From contig JAEWFU010000545.1 of assembly GCA_023388675.1 (NCBI GenBank), forward strand, positions 1 through 9,198: 9,198 nucleotides of DNA, read 5' to 3'. This document shows, one piece after another, positions 1 to 7,395 of the stretch. Source of the stretch: Pseudomonadota bacterium. Its GTDB lineage: Bacteria > Pseudomonadota > Alphaproteobacteria > Rhizobiales > Rhizobiaceae. The translations under genes were made by a program, and so were the position numbers. Every line of letters starts with the position of its first letter. The stretch's first letter is position 1. The notes under the pieces are model-generated. The model was not told the DNA's origin. It saw only the letters and a program-made list of their open reading frames with translations, and searched no databases.

Positions 1-534
1 CTGCCGTTCTGGACGTCGTTCCTGATCCGCGTCTACGCTTGGATCGGCATCCTCAAGCCTGAAGGCCTGCTGAACCAGTTCCTGATGTGGGTTGGCGTTA
101 TCGACACGCCGTTGCAGATCATGAACACCAATACGGCGATCTATATCGGCATCGTCTATTCCTACCTCCCTTTCATGGTGCTGCCGCTCTACGCGACGCT
201 GGAAAAGATGGACTACTCGCTGATCGAGGCCGCGCAGGACCTTGGCTGCCCGCCGACAACTGCGTTCTGGAAGATCACCTTCCCGCTGTCTCTGCCCGGC
301 GTGGTCGCAGGCTGCCTGCTCGTCTTTATTCCGGCCATCGGCGAGTTCGTGATCCCAGATCTGCTCGGCGGTTCGCAGACGCTGATGATCGGCAAGACGC
401 TGTGGAACGAGTTCTTCTCCAATCGCGACTGGCCGGTCGCCTCGGCCGTGGCCATTGTGCTGTTGCTGATCCTCGTGGTGCCGATGATGTTCTTCCAGCG
501 TGCCCAGGCGCGCGCGCAGGAACAGGGGAGATAG
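1..534 (+). CDS. potH: Polyamine (putrescine/spermidine) ABC transporter permease, PotH type, 3' part
   Basis: The open frame runs in from the left edge and gives 177 residues; the family is usually about 300, so roughly the N-terminal 40% is missing. It is an inner-membrane permease subunit that forms the translocation channel with a second permease (the next gene), an ATPase and a periplasmic polyamine-binding protein. The sequence shows the conserved cytoplasmic EAA loop that docks on the ATPase (EAAQDLG at about fragment residues 76-82, followed by FPLSLPG), then GEFVIPDLLGG, which is typical of PotB/PotH proteins, and a hydrophobic last segment before a charged tail. Only 3 bp separate its stop from the next start, so the two are translationally coupled in one operon. 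Substrate assignment to polyamines rests on family resemblance and pairing with PotI; related opine or spermidine systems are possible. Confidence 0.87.
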   Translation: MPFWTSFLIRVYAWIGILKPEGLLNQFLMWVGVIDTPLQIMNTNTAIYIGIVYSYLPFMVLPLYATLEKMDYSLIEAAQDLGCPPTTAFWKITFPLSLPGVVAGCLLVFIPAIGEFVIPDLLGGSQTLMIGKTLWNEFFSNRDWPVASAVAIVLLLILVVPMMFFQRAQARAQEQGR

Positions 535-537
535 GCC

Positions 538-1356
538 ATGCAGGGGCAGCTCAGCCGCTTCAACATTGCCTCGCTGGTGCTGGGGTTCTCGTTCCTCTAT
601 CTCCCGATCGTGCTCCTGATCATCTATTCGTTCAACGAGTCGCGCCTGGTCACGGTCTGGGGTGGGTTCTCGACCCGCTGGTACGTATCGCTGATGTCGA
701 ACCAGCAGCTTCTGGACGCAGCCTGGGTGACGGCGAGGATCGCCTTCGTCTCCGCTACGGTCGCCACGGTGCTGGGCACGCTGGCGGCGCTTGCGCTCAC
801 GCGCTACACGCGCTTCCGCGGCCGCTTCCTCTTTTCAGGCATGGTCTTTGCGCCGCTGGTCATGCCCGAGGTGATCACCGGCCTGTCGCTGCTTCTGCTG
901 TTTGTCGCCGTCGGGCTCGACCGCGGGTTTCTTACCGTCACGCTCGCCCACATCACCTTCACCATGTGCTTCGTGGCCGTGGTCGTTCAGTCGCGCCTGC
1001 TGAGCTTCGACCGGTCGCTTGAGGAGGCGGCCATGGATCTCGGCGCAACCCCGGTGCGCACCTTCTTTCAGGTGACGCTGCCGGTCATCATGCCCGCAAT
1101 CGTGTCCGGCTGGATGCTGGCCTTTACGCTGTCGCTCGACGATCTGGTCATCGCCAGCTTCACCTCCGGCCCCGGCGCCACCACGCTGCCGATGCGCATC
1201 TACAGTCAGGTGCGGCTGGGCGTGACGCCGGAGATCAATGCGGTCTGCACAATTCTCATCGTGGTCGTCACAGCGGGCGTTCTGACCGCCGCCGTTCTTA
1301 ACAAACGTCGCGATGTGCAACGCCGGCGCGACGAGCAGGCCGCCCAGCGCGGATAG
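538..1356 (+). CDS. potI: Polyamine (putrescine/spermidine) ABC transporter permease, PotI type
   Basis: Complete 272-residue inner-membrane protein of the PotC/PotI family, normal length. Hydrophobic segments are visible at about residues 8-30, 64-88, 98-125, 133-152, 184-205 and 233-254, i.e. six spans, ending in a strongly basic, cytoplasmic-looking tail (NKRRDVQRRRDEQ). The EAA loop lies at about 162-182 (LEEAAMDLGATP, then VTLPVIMPAI), and the family signature SLDDLVIASFTSGPG follows at about 199-213. The ATG at 538 is preceded by GGGGAG at 525-530, seven bases upstream, and lies 3 bp after the stop of the potH-like gene, so it is the second permease of a heterodimeric channel. It is the last gene of the operon here; no clear intrinsic terminator follows, because the convergent AsmA-family gene ends 5 bp away. 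Exact substrate (putrescine versus spermidine) is inferred from family only. Confidence 0.9.
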   Translation: MQGQLSRFNIASLVLGFSFLYLPIVLLIIYSFNESRLVTVWGGFSTRWYVSLMSNQQLLDAAWVTARIAFVSATVATVLGTLAALALTRYTRFRGRFLFSGMVFAPLVMPEVITGLSLLLLFVAVGLDRGFLTVTLAHITFTMCFVAVVVQSRLLSFDRSLEEAAMDLGATPVRTFFQVTLPVIMPAIVSGWMLAFTLSLDDLVIASFTSGPGATTLPMRIYSQVRLGVTPEINAVCTILIVVVTAGVLTAAVLNKRRDVQRRRDEQAAQRG

Positions 1357-1361
1357 CGATT

Positions 1362-3197
1362 CTATTCGAAATCGACGGTGGGACTTACCTGCGCGGCAAA
1401 GGGCGAATCCCACGCACCACCGATGAAGAAGGACAGATCGGCGTCTCCCTGCTGGCCGTCCTGCCCCATCGGCGCCAGATAGCCGGAGAGAGCCAGCGCA
1501 CGGCCGAAATATGGAACGATGCCACTCAGTGACAGCACCTGACCGTTAAGCTGCAACTCGGCCTTCTCGATCCGTGCGACGCCGCCATTGACCTTGGCCT
1601 TGAACTCCGCGCCGCGCAGCGGCAGCGTGCCGCCGACGATTTCGGACAGGGCGAAGAAGCCGCCCGCTGATGCACGCTCCCTGAACTTCGCCAGATCGAA
1701 CCCCTGCAACGCGCCTTCGCCTAATGTTGCGCTGACAGTGCCCTCGGCGTTGCCCATAACCGTGTTCCAGTCGCGCCCGGCACCTTTGAGCGTGAGCGAG
1801 AGATTGGCGCGGCCTTGCGGCGTCAACTGTGTCGCGCCGGTGGCTTTGGCGAGTGCCTGCGCATCGACGTTGTCGGCCATCATGCGCATCTCGACCGCCT
1901 TGTTCTCGCCCTGCAGGTCGACACGCACGCCGGCCTGCAGCTTGCCGCCGAACACGGTCGCATCGGAAATGTCGAAGGCGGCGAGCGTGCCTTTCACCTG
2001 TGCGGCAGCGGCCAGTTCGGTCATCGCCACGGACCCTAGCGTGGCATTGCCGGCCGAAAGGCGCAGGTCCAGCGACAATTGCTCGGCGAATCCGGTGTCG
2101 ATCTGGTCGTAGATGTTGCCGCTGCTGGAAGCGATCGGTGTGAAGGCCGAAAGAAAGGACCGCACGTCGAGGGTGTCGAATGCGAGCGTCCCCGAAATGG
2201 CAGGAACCGGGTCGGCGAAGGAGACTTCGAGTACGCCCCGCCCGGAGTTGCCACCTAGATTGAGCGCGACGGAGTCAAGTCTCAGCCGCTGCGCGGTGCC
2301 TTGCACCGTTGCCGCGATGGACATCGCGCCGATCGCTGCGCCCGGCGCGATGTCGGTCTTGGACCATTCGAGCATGCGGCGCAAAGACGGCGATGAAAGA
2401 CTGGCCTTCCCGTCGAAATAGGTGTTCGCCGACAGATTGGCCGTTCCTTCGAAACTTGCTTCCAGCAGGGCCGATTTCAGGCTTGCGGTCGCCGGCGCGT
2501 TGCCGCCGGCAAGCAGTAGCAGGGGCTGCGCACTCGACCCTTCGACTGCAATGTTCTCGCCGCGCCAGATGCCGGTTGCCGTCAGCCGCGCGGTGCGGTT
2601 GAGCGATGGCCAGACGATCTTGCCGTTGAGGCTGCTGATCCCGTTCTCGGCATCCCCGTCCACGACCGCGATGCGGCCCTCGAAGAATTCCACCGTGCCG
2701 AACGCGTCGTCGGGTAGGGCGCTACGATCAGGATTGGCCGGGTTGCTGGCGACGATCTGCCGTGCCGCGGTAACGGCGCGCGTCATGCGGCCGCCGCCGG
2801 GCGAGGCCGGAAGGTCGATGACCGAACCTTCGATTGTCAGTCGCAGCACCGGCCGATACATCGCCACGGCCGAAAGCACTACATTGCCGCGCAGCGCCGA
2901 CAGTGCCGAAAGGTCCACCTCCAGCCTGTCGGCTTCCAGCACCGGCGGATGGCCGTTGTCCGCCCATTCGAGGAAGGCAACGTCGTTGAGCGTTGCCGTG
3001 AAGGTCGGCCAGACGTCGAGCACGGGCGCCTCACCCAGTACCACGCGGTAGCCGCTCCACAGGCTAAGCTCATGGGCAATCCGGTCGCGTACGATCTGTG
3101 TGGATGCCATCCAAGGCAGCGCGGCGATGAACAGCGCGGCAAGCACAAGCACTGCCGCCAGCGCGATAACGCCTCGTTTCAACATGGAAAGCCGCAT
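1362..3197 (-). CDS. AsmA family envelope protein
   Basis: Protein of 611 residues. A short basic N-terminus is followed by one hydrophobic anchor at about residues 9-28 (VIALAAVLVLAALFIAALP), then a long periplasmic, beta-rich region. The C-terminal AsmA-like module starts near residue 462 (GRANLSLTLKG) and carries the recognisable GEGALQGFDL stretch at about 493-502, followed by the GGTLPLRGAEFKAKVNGGVARIE type repeat. AsmA-family proteins are inner-membrane-anchored envelope proteins linked to outer-membrane assembly and, more recently, to bridge-like phospholipid transport between membranes; that role is family knowledge, not shown here. The ATG at 3197 has a GAGG 4 bases upstream; an alternative ATG four codons later (3185) would give almost the same protein. 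The gene is convergent with potI and divergent from the acetoacetate-CoA ligase gene, so it seems to be transcribed alone. Confidence 0.82.
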   Translation of the reverse strand: MRLSMLKRGVIALAAVLVLAALFIAALPWMASTQIVRDRIAHELSLWSGYRVVLGEAPVLDVWPTFTATLNDVAFLEWADNGHPPVLEADRLEVDLSALSALRGNVVLSAVAMYRPVLRLTIEGSVIDLPASPGGGRMTRAVTAARQIVASNPANPDRSALPDDAFGTVEFFEGRIAVVDGDAENGISSLNGKIVWPSLNRTARLTATGIWRGENIAVEGSSAQPLLLLAGGNAPATASLKSALLEASFEGTANLSANTYFDGKASLSSPSLRRMLEWSKTDIAPGAAIGAMSIAATVQGTAQRLRLDSVALNLGGNSGRGVLEVSFADPVPAISGTLAFDTLDVRSFLSAFTPIASSSGNIYDQIDTGFAEQLSLDLRLSAGNATLGSVAMTELAAAAQVKGTLAAFDISDATVFGGKLQAGVRVDLQGENKAVEMRMMADNVDAQALAKATGATQLTPQGRANLSLTLKGAGRDWNTVMGNAEGTVSATLGEGALQGFDLAKFRERASAGGFFALSEIVGGTLPLRGAEFKAKVNGGVARIEKAELQLNGQVLSLSGIVPYFGRALALSGYLAPMGQDGQQGDADLSFFIGGAWDSPFAAQVSPTVDFE

Positions 3198-3417
3198 CTC
3201 GCCTCGCCGCTGTGGGATGTCGCTGGCGACGCTCCCTACACTAACCGGCTGTCAGGATAGCTGTTTTTCAACCTTTTGTGGCCTGCCGATGGCATTTTCC
3301 CCCAGGCAGATACGAGTATTTTCGCCACCTTGCCTTGGCAGCCGGCGATATGCTTAACCGTCTGCGAATTTATCGTTGGCGAAGTCACTGTTGCCCGGCC
3401 CCTCAGGAGGAACCCGC
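3198..3417. promoter_or_regulatory. Divergent intergenic region between asmA-like gene and acetoacetate-CoA ligase gene
   Basis: This 220-bp gap separates two divergent genes, so it must hold promoters for both. It is visibly more AT-rich than the coding DNA (T-rich runs near 3262-3280 and 3293-3322). I found no convincing sigma-70 hexamer pair: TTGCCT at 3330-3335 with CTTAAC at 3353-3358 (17-bp spacer) is a weak possibility for the ligase, and TTTCAA at 3267-3272 (TTGAAA on the minus strand) is a weak -35 for the AsmA gene. No iron box or clear operator palindrome was seen. Confidence 0.4.
3405..3410 (+). promoter_or_regulatory. Shine-Dalgarno site fixing the ligase start
   Basis: A perfect AGGAGG lies seven bases before the ATG at 3418. 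It decides the start: the same frame is open further upstream to a TTG at 3376, but that codon has no comparable ribosome-binding sequence, and the extra 14 residues do not look like the family N-terminus. Confidence 0.85.
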
Positions 3418-5376
3418 ATGAACCAGACTGCCCCGCTTTGGAGCCCGTCGGCCGAAGATATCGCGGCGGCGCCCATGACCGCCTTCATGGCCCTGGCAGC
3501 AAAGGCGAGCGGCAAGCCGATTGCGGATTACGAAGCGCTGCATGCGTGGTCGATCGACGATCGCGAGGCGTTCTGGTCGCTGGTCTGGAACTATTGCGAT
3601 ATCGTCGGTGAGCGCGGTGAGCGTACGCTGATCGATGGCGACAAGATGCCGGGCGCCAAGTTCTTTCCGGATGCGAAGCTGAATTTCGCGGAGAACCTGC
3701 TGCGCAAGACCGGCAACTCCGATGCGCTCGTCTTCCGCGGTGAGGACAAAGTCGAGCGCCGGCTTTCCTGGGACGAGTTGCGCGCGTTGGTCTCGCGGCT
3801 TCAACAGCTCTTTCGCGCGCATGGCGTCAAGGCCGGAGACCGCGTCGCCGCCATGATGCCGAACATGCCCGAGACCATCGCCTGCATGCTGGCAACGGCG
3901 TCGCTCGGCGCCATCTGGTCTTCCTGTTCGCCTGACTTCGGCGAGCAGGGCGTGCTCGACCGTTTCGGTCAGATCGAGCCCGTGCTGTTCATTGCACCCG
4001 ACGGCTACTGGTATGCCGGCAAGCGCATCGAGGTCGGTGCGAAGATTGCGGCCGTGCTCGACAAGATGCCTTCGGTGAAAGCGGCTCTGGTTGTCGATTA
4101 TCTCGGCACGGCGAAGGATGTAGCCGGCGGCATCGCCAAAGCCGAGGCACTGGAAACGGCGCTTTCGCCTTTCATGTCCGCGCCGCTCGAGTTCGAACGA
4201 CAGGCTTTCGACCATCCGCTCTACATCCTGTTCTCTTCCGGCACCACGGGCATTCCCAAATGCATCGTCCACTCGGCAGGCGGCGCGCTGCTGCAGCACG
4301 TCAAGGAACAGCGACTGCACGCCGGCATCGGCGACGGCGATAGGTTCTTCTACTTCACCACATGCGGCTGGATGATGTGGAACTGGCTCGTGTCCGGTCT
4401 GGCATCCGGCGCGACGCTTCTGCTTTACGACGGCTCTCCTTTCTATCCGGACGGCAACGCCATCTTCGATTTCGCTCAGGCGGAGAAGATGACCTATTTC
4501 GGCACGTCCGCGAAGTTCATCGATTCCGTCCGCAAGGAAGGGCTGCGGCCTATCGAGACTCATGACCTTTCTTCCGTGCGCGTCATCTCGTCGACCGGCT
4601 CGCCGCTGGCCCCGGAATGCTTCCGCTTCGTTTATGACGGCATCAAGAAGGACGTCCATCTGGCGTCGATCTCGGGCGGCACCGACATCGTTTCCTGTTT
4701 CGTCCTCGGCGTGCCGATCAACCCCGTCTGGGTCGGCGAGATACAGGGTGCGGGTCTCGGCATGGCAGTCGACGTCTGGGACGATTCCGGCCAGCCAGTT
4801 CGGGGCGAGAAGGGCGAACTCGTCTGCACCAGGGCGTTTCCCTGCATGCCGGTGAAATTCTGGGCCGATCCGGATGGCTCCAAATACAAGGCTGCCTATT
4901 TCGACCGCTTCGACAATGTGTGGTGCCATGGCGATTTCGCCGAATGGACGGAGCATGGCGGGCTCATCATCCATGGCCGCTCCGATGCAACCCTCAATCC
5001 TGGCGGCGTGCGCATCGGCACGGCCGAAATCTACAACCAGGTCGAGCAGATGGAGGAAATCCTCGAGGCGCTCTGCATCGGCCAGACCTGGGAGGACGAC
5101 GTTCGTGTCGTACTCTTCGTGCGCCTTGCAGAAGGCGTGGTTCTGGACGAGGCGCTGGAGAAGAAAATCCGCGCGAAAATCCGCACCGGCGCCAGCCCGC
5201 GCCACGTGCCCGCGCGCATCGTGCCGGTTGCTGACATACCGCGCACCAAATCGGGCAAGATCACCGAGCTTGCCGTGCGCGACGTGGTGCACGGGCGCCC
5301 AGTCAAGAACAAGGAAGCGTTGGCCAATCCGGAGGCGCTGGAGCTTTATCGCGACATAGCCGCGCTGCAATCGTAG
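3418..5376 (+). CDS. aacS: Acetoacetate-CoA ligase (acetoacetyl-CoA synthetase)
   Basis: Cytoplasmic ANL-superfamily enzyme of 652 residues, the usual length, converting acetoacetate, ATP and CoA to acetoacetyl-CoA, AMP and PPi. The N-terminal acetyl-CoA-synthetase-like cap is present (LWSPS at 7-11, then FFPDAKLNFAENLLR at about 82-96). Adenylation motifs are intact: SSGTTGIPK at 273-281 (phosphate loop), SGGTDIVSC at 419-427 (the acetoacetyl form of the acetyl-CoA synthetase substrate region), HGDFAEW at 504-510, GRSDATLNPGGVRIG at 520-534 (hinge), and IPRTKSGKI at 607-615, where K614 is the catalytic and potentially acylated lysine. SGGTDIVSCF and the overall length separate it from acetate-CoA ligases. 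The S. meliloti orthologue (acsA2) works in acetoacetate use and the PHB cycle. It seems monocistronic, flanked by a divergent AsmA-family gene and by a gene-free region downstream. Codon use is like its neighbours. Confidence 0.95.
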   Translation: MNQTAPLWSPSAEDIAAAPMTAFMALAAKASGKPIADYEALHAWSIDDREAFWSLVWNYCDIVGERGERTLIDGDKMPGAKFFPDAKLNFAENLLRKTGNSDALVFRGEDKVERRLSWDELRALVSRLQQLFRAHGVKAGDRVAAMMPNMPETIACMLATASLGAIWSSCSPDFGEQGVLDRFGQIEPVLFIAPDGYWYAGKRIEVGAKIAAVLDKMPSVKAALVVDYLGTAKDVAGGIAKAEALETALSPFMSAPLEFERQAFDHPLYILFSSGTTGIPKCIVHSAGGALLQHVKEQRLHAGIGDGDRFFYFTTCGWMMWNWLVSGLASGATLLLYDGSPFYPDGNAIFDFAQAEKMTYFGTSAKFIDSVRKEGLRPIETHDLSSVRVISSTGSPLAPECFRFVYDGIKKDVHLASISGGTDIVSCFVLGVPINPVWVGEIQGAGLGMAVDVWDDSGQPVRGEKGELVCTRAFPCMPVKFWADPDGSKYKAAYFDRFDNVWCHGDFAEWTEHGGLIIHGRSDATLNPGGVRIGTAEIYNQVEQMEEILEALCIGQTWEDDVRVVLFVRLAEGVVLDEALEKKIRAKIRTGASPRHVPARIVPVADIPRTKSGKITELAVRDVVHGRPVKNKEALANPEALELYRDIAALQS

Positions 5377-5387
5377 CTGCGGCTATG
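5355..5387 (+). repeat. 9-bp inverted repeat around the ligase stop codon
   Basis: CATAGCCGC (5355-5363) and GCGGCTATG (5379-5387) are perfect inverted repeats with a 15-base interval that contains the TAG stop at 5374-5376. In the mRNA this would form a hairpin holding the stop codon in its loop. No T-run follows, so it is not a classical intrinsic terminator; a role in 3'-end stability is possible, but it could also be chance. Confidence 0.45.
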
Positions 5388-5428
5388 GTTATCAAACGGT
5401 TGCTGCGAAATTTACCTCGATTTCACGG

Positions 5429-5458
5429 ATGATACAGAATCGTAAACTGCCGTATAGT
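5429..5458 (+). promoter_or_regulatory. Candidate sigma-70 promoter for a small RNA
   Basis: ATGATA at 5429-5434 (4 of 6 to TTGACA) and TATAGT at 5453-5458 (5 of 6 to TATAAT) are separated by 18 bp, which would place a transcription start near 5464-5466. The region is AT-rich relative to the flanking genes. The -35 match is modest, and the call is supported mainly by the structured segment and terminator that follow. Confidence 0.3.
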
Positions 5459-5464
5459 CAGGTA

Positions 5465-5609
5465 AGGTTTTGTTAAGGTTCGAGCCCGATAGTCGTGTGC
5501 AACTTGAGGGAGAAATCCCGCTCCGCCGCCCTGGAGCTCGGTACGCTCAAGCTTCTTGTGTGACAGCCAAATTCATACTCAGGCGCTTCTTTGAAGCGCC
5601 TTTTTCTTT
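5465..5609 (+). ncRNA. Candidate trans-acting small RNA (or structured 3' UTR of the ligase mRNA)
   Basis: No protein-coding gene is apparent here, but a compact foldable segment precedes a strong intrinsic terminator. An outer helix CTTGA (5503-5507) with TCAAG (5547-5551) encloses two hairpins: GGA (5509-5511) with TCC (5516-5518) closing a GAAA tetraloop at 5512-5515, and GCTCC (5520-5524) with GGAGC (5533-5537) closing a C-rich loop GCCGCCCT. A single-stranded A/U-containing linker (about 5556-5580) leads to the terminator, an arrangement common in Hfq-dependent sRNAs. A candidate promoter ends at 5458, giving a transcript of about 145 nt. I do not recognise it as a specific known alphaproteobacterial RNA family. 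The alternative is that it is simply the long 3' UTR of the ligase transcript. Confidence 0.4.
5581..5609 (+). terminator. Strong Rho-independent terminator
   Basis: A perfect 9-bp stem, AGGCGCTTC (5581-5589) and GAAGCGCCT (5593-5601), with a TTT loop, is followed by a T-rich tail (TTTTTCTTT, 5601-5609). The tail is only on the + strand side; in the minus direction the hairpin is followed by GAGTATGAATTT. It therefore ends a + strand transcript and is not a good terminator for the convergent iron permease gene. It lies 205 bp beyond the ligase stop, unusually far for that gene alone. Confidence 0.88.
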
Positions 5610-5625
5610 GGTGGTGCCAGGCGGT

Positions 5626-7326
5626 CTACATCATCGCTTCGCGATCGCGCATCAGGGCGCCCGACAGCAGGACTATCGGCACGGTGGCGGTGAAGATGAT
5701 CAGCAATGCCGCCACTGCGCCGTCCTGAGCCATGCCGCGCGAGGCGCTTTCGTAGATGAACGTGGCGAGCGTGTTGAAACCGAACGGTCGCAGCAGGATC
5801 GTTGCCGAGAGCTCCTTCATCGTGTCCACGAACACCAGCACACCTGCCGTAAAGATCGCAGGCCACAACAGCGGGATGGTCACGCTCGCCGCGCTCTGCA
5901 GCGACGAGCGCCCGAGGCTTCGGGCTGCTTCATCTATGTTTGGCGGCAGTTTTTCCAGCCCGGACCGGATGGCGCCCTCAGCCAGCGCCAGAAAGCGGAG
6001 GGAACAGGCGAGTACGATTGCAGTTGCCGACCCGGTGAGCAGTAGACCGGTCGATACGTCGAACCATGCGCGCATCTGGGCGTCAAGCCAGTTGTCGAAC
6101 CGCGCCAGTGAAAACAGCAGACCCAGGGCCATGATGGTCCCCGGCAGCGCGTAGCCGATCATGGCGAAGCGTGTGGCCAGCGTCACGCCGCCGGATCGCG
6201 CCACGCGGGCTGCGTTGATCAGCAGCAGTGCGATGAACACGGCCAGCACAGCCGCGGCCAACGCAGTCGTGAGGCTATTGAGGAAGCCTCGCCCCAGCGC
6301 CGGATCGAAAAACTGGTGAGCGCGGCGAGATGCATAGGTGCCGAACACATAGATCGGGATGCCGAAACCGAGCAGCACGGGGGTCGCGACGACGAGCGTT
6401 GCTGCCGGTCTCTTCCATCCCGTGAGCTGCACGCGCGGCGGTCGCGCCTTCATGTGTGTCGCGCGCGCCGAGTGAAACCGCTGGCGCCGGCGCGCCCACT
6501 GCTCTGCCATCAGAAGGGCGAAAACGAGCACCAGCATCAGCATCGCGATCTGCGCCGCACCTTCCAGGCTGCCGCGATTGAGCCACGTCGTGAAGACCGA
6601 CAGCGTCAGCGTGCGAACGCCCAGATATTCCGACGCACCGAAATCGTTGAGCGTCTCCATGAGGACGAGTGCGACGCCCGCGATGATTGCGGGACGCGAC
6701 ACGGGCAGCAGGATGCGACGGAATACCGTGAATGGCTTCGCGCCAAGGGTGCGCGCCACATCGGCGATATTGCGACCCTGCATGATGAAGACGACGCGGG
6801 CCGTCAGATAGACGTAGGGATAGAGCACGCTGGACATCACCAATGCGGCTCCGCCCGTCGAGCGCAGGTCCGGAAACCAGTAATCGCGGGTGGTTTGGAA
6901 CCCGAAGAGCGAGCGCCACAGCGTCTGCACGGGGCCGGCAAAAAGAAAGAATTCCGCGAAAGCGTAAGACGCCAGATAGGGTGGTACCGCCAGCGGCAGC
7001 ACAAGCGCCCAGGCCAGCGTTTTGCGAAAGGGAAAATCATAGCCGACGACGAGCCAGGCGCATGCAACGCCGGTCACGGCCGTCAGTACCGACACCAGCG
7101 CCAGCAGGTGCAGTGTCGTCAGCGTGGCCCGCGGCAGTACGGTCGAGACCAGATGCGGCCATGCCTCGCCAGTGCCCGAAAACGCGATACCGGCGAGCGT
7201 GGCGACGGGTAGCAGAACCATCGCGCATGTTGCGAGGGCAATGAAGAACACGAAGCCGTGCCGCTCGCGCTTGACGCGCGGGGCAGCGGCAATCTGGGCT
7301 CGGGCGGGTCCGTCTAGGCTCGTCAC
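5626..7326 (-). CDS. fbpB: Ferric iron ABC transporter permease, fused two-domain FbpB type
   Basis: Inner-membrane protein of 566 residues formed by two fused permease domains, the layout of FbpB/SfuB/HitB iron permeases, so one polypeptide can make the whole channel. Each half has its own ATPase-docking loop: DVARTLGAKPF...LLPVSRPAI at about 189-214 and DEAARSLGRSS...IPLLWPAI at about 465-491. Hydrophobic spans are dense throughout (first at about 24-48), with a basic linker near 278-306 between the halves. The start is a GTG at 7326, supported by AGGA six bases upstream (7333-7336); no in-frame ATG gives a better N-terminus. It lies 69 bp downstream of the binding-protein gene on the same strand, with a hairpin in the gap. 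Iron specificity is inferred from the fused architecture and that neighbour. No ATP-binding subunit gene follows it. Confidence 0.9.
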   Translation of the reverse strand: MTSLDGPARAQIAAAPRVKRERHGFVFFIALATCAMVLLPVATLAGIAFSGTGEAWPHLVSTVLPRATLTTLHLLALVSVLTAVTGVACAWLVVGYDFPFRKTLAWALVLPLAVPPYLASYAFAEFFLFAGPVQTLWRSLFGFQTTRDYWFPDLRSTGGAALVMSSVLYPYVYLTARVVFIMQGRNIADVARTLGAKPFTVFRRILLPVSRPAIIAGVALVLMETLNDFGASEYLGVRTLTLSVFTTWLNRGSLEGAAQIAMLMLVLVFALLMAEQWARRRQRFHSARATHMKARPPRVQLTGWKRPAATLVVATPVLLGFGIPIYVFGTYASRRAHQFFDPALGRGFLNSLTTALAAAVLAVFIALLLINAARVARSGGVTLATRFAMIGYALPGTIMALGLLFSLARFDNWLDAQMRAWFDVSTGLLLTGSATAIVLACSLRFLALAEGAIRSGLEKLPPNIDEAARSLGRSSLQSAASVTIPLLWPAIFTAGVLVFVDTMKELSATILLRPFGFNTLATFIYESASRGMAQDGAVAALLIIFTATVPIVLLSGALMRDREAMM

Positions 7327-7342
7327 GCCGGGTCCTTCAAAC

Positions 7343-7378
7343 GCAAAAGCCGGGCTGCATGCGCAGTCCGGCTTTCGC
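7343..7378 (-). terminator. Hairpin between fbpA and fbpB (attenuator or mRNA stabiliser)
   Basis: A long inverted repeat fills half of the intergenic gap. The arms AAAGCCGG (7346-7353) and CCGGCTTT (7368-7375) continue inward, after one mismatched position (7354/7367), as CTGC/GCAG (7355-7358 and 7363-7366) around a 4-base loop, and outward by three further pairs, one being G-U in the minus-strand RNA. In the direction of transcription the stem ends in CTTTTGC and is followed by GTTTG, a weak U-tract. This position, between a binding-protein gene and its permease gene, is where partial terminators or decay-blocking hairpins often raise binding-protein output. Which of the two applies cannot be told from sequence. 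Confidence 0.65.
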
Positions 7379-7395
7379 CTTGCATTGGAACAAGC

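Noticed and set aside
87..1022. 311-codon + strand frame overlapping both pot permease genes
   Set aside because: Arginine- and alanine-rich shadow frame without hydrophobic pattern or motifs; it crosses the junction of two clearly real, coupled permease genes.
1357..1374. CGATT/AATCG inverted repeat at the potI-asmA convergence, considered as a terminator
   Set aside because: Only five pairs, AT-rich, and no T-run on either strand.
3376..3417. Upstream TTG start extending the ligase by 14 residues
   Set aside because: The ATG at 3418 has a perfect AGGAGG at ideal spacing and gives the expected family N-terminus.
3403..5370. 655-codon open frame antisense to almost the whole ligase gene
   Set aside because: Its composition (very rich in R, H, D, A) is that of a mirror frame produced by high-GC codon bias; the + strand frame has all ANL motifs intact and a perfect ribosome site.
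5474..5490. GGTTCGAGCCC resembling a tRNA T-arm or an integration-site remnant
   Set aside because: The flanking bases do not form the 5-bp T stem, and no acceptor or anticodon arm is present nearby.
5532..5554. SacI-KpnI-like and HindIII-like hexamers resembling a cloning-vector polylinker
   Set aside because: The match is short and incomplete (no full KpnI site, no following BamHI/XbaI order), and the bases take part in the local fold.
5470..6045. 191-codon + strand frame covering the putative sRNA and the end of fbpB
   Set aside because: Most of it is antisense to fbpB, it runs through the strong terminator, and it has no ribosome site or recognisable motif.
6316..7212. 298-codon + strand frame antisense to fbpB
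   Set aside because: R/H/Q-rich mirror-frame composition; the minus strand frame encodes a well-formed two-domain permease.
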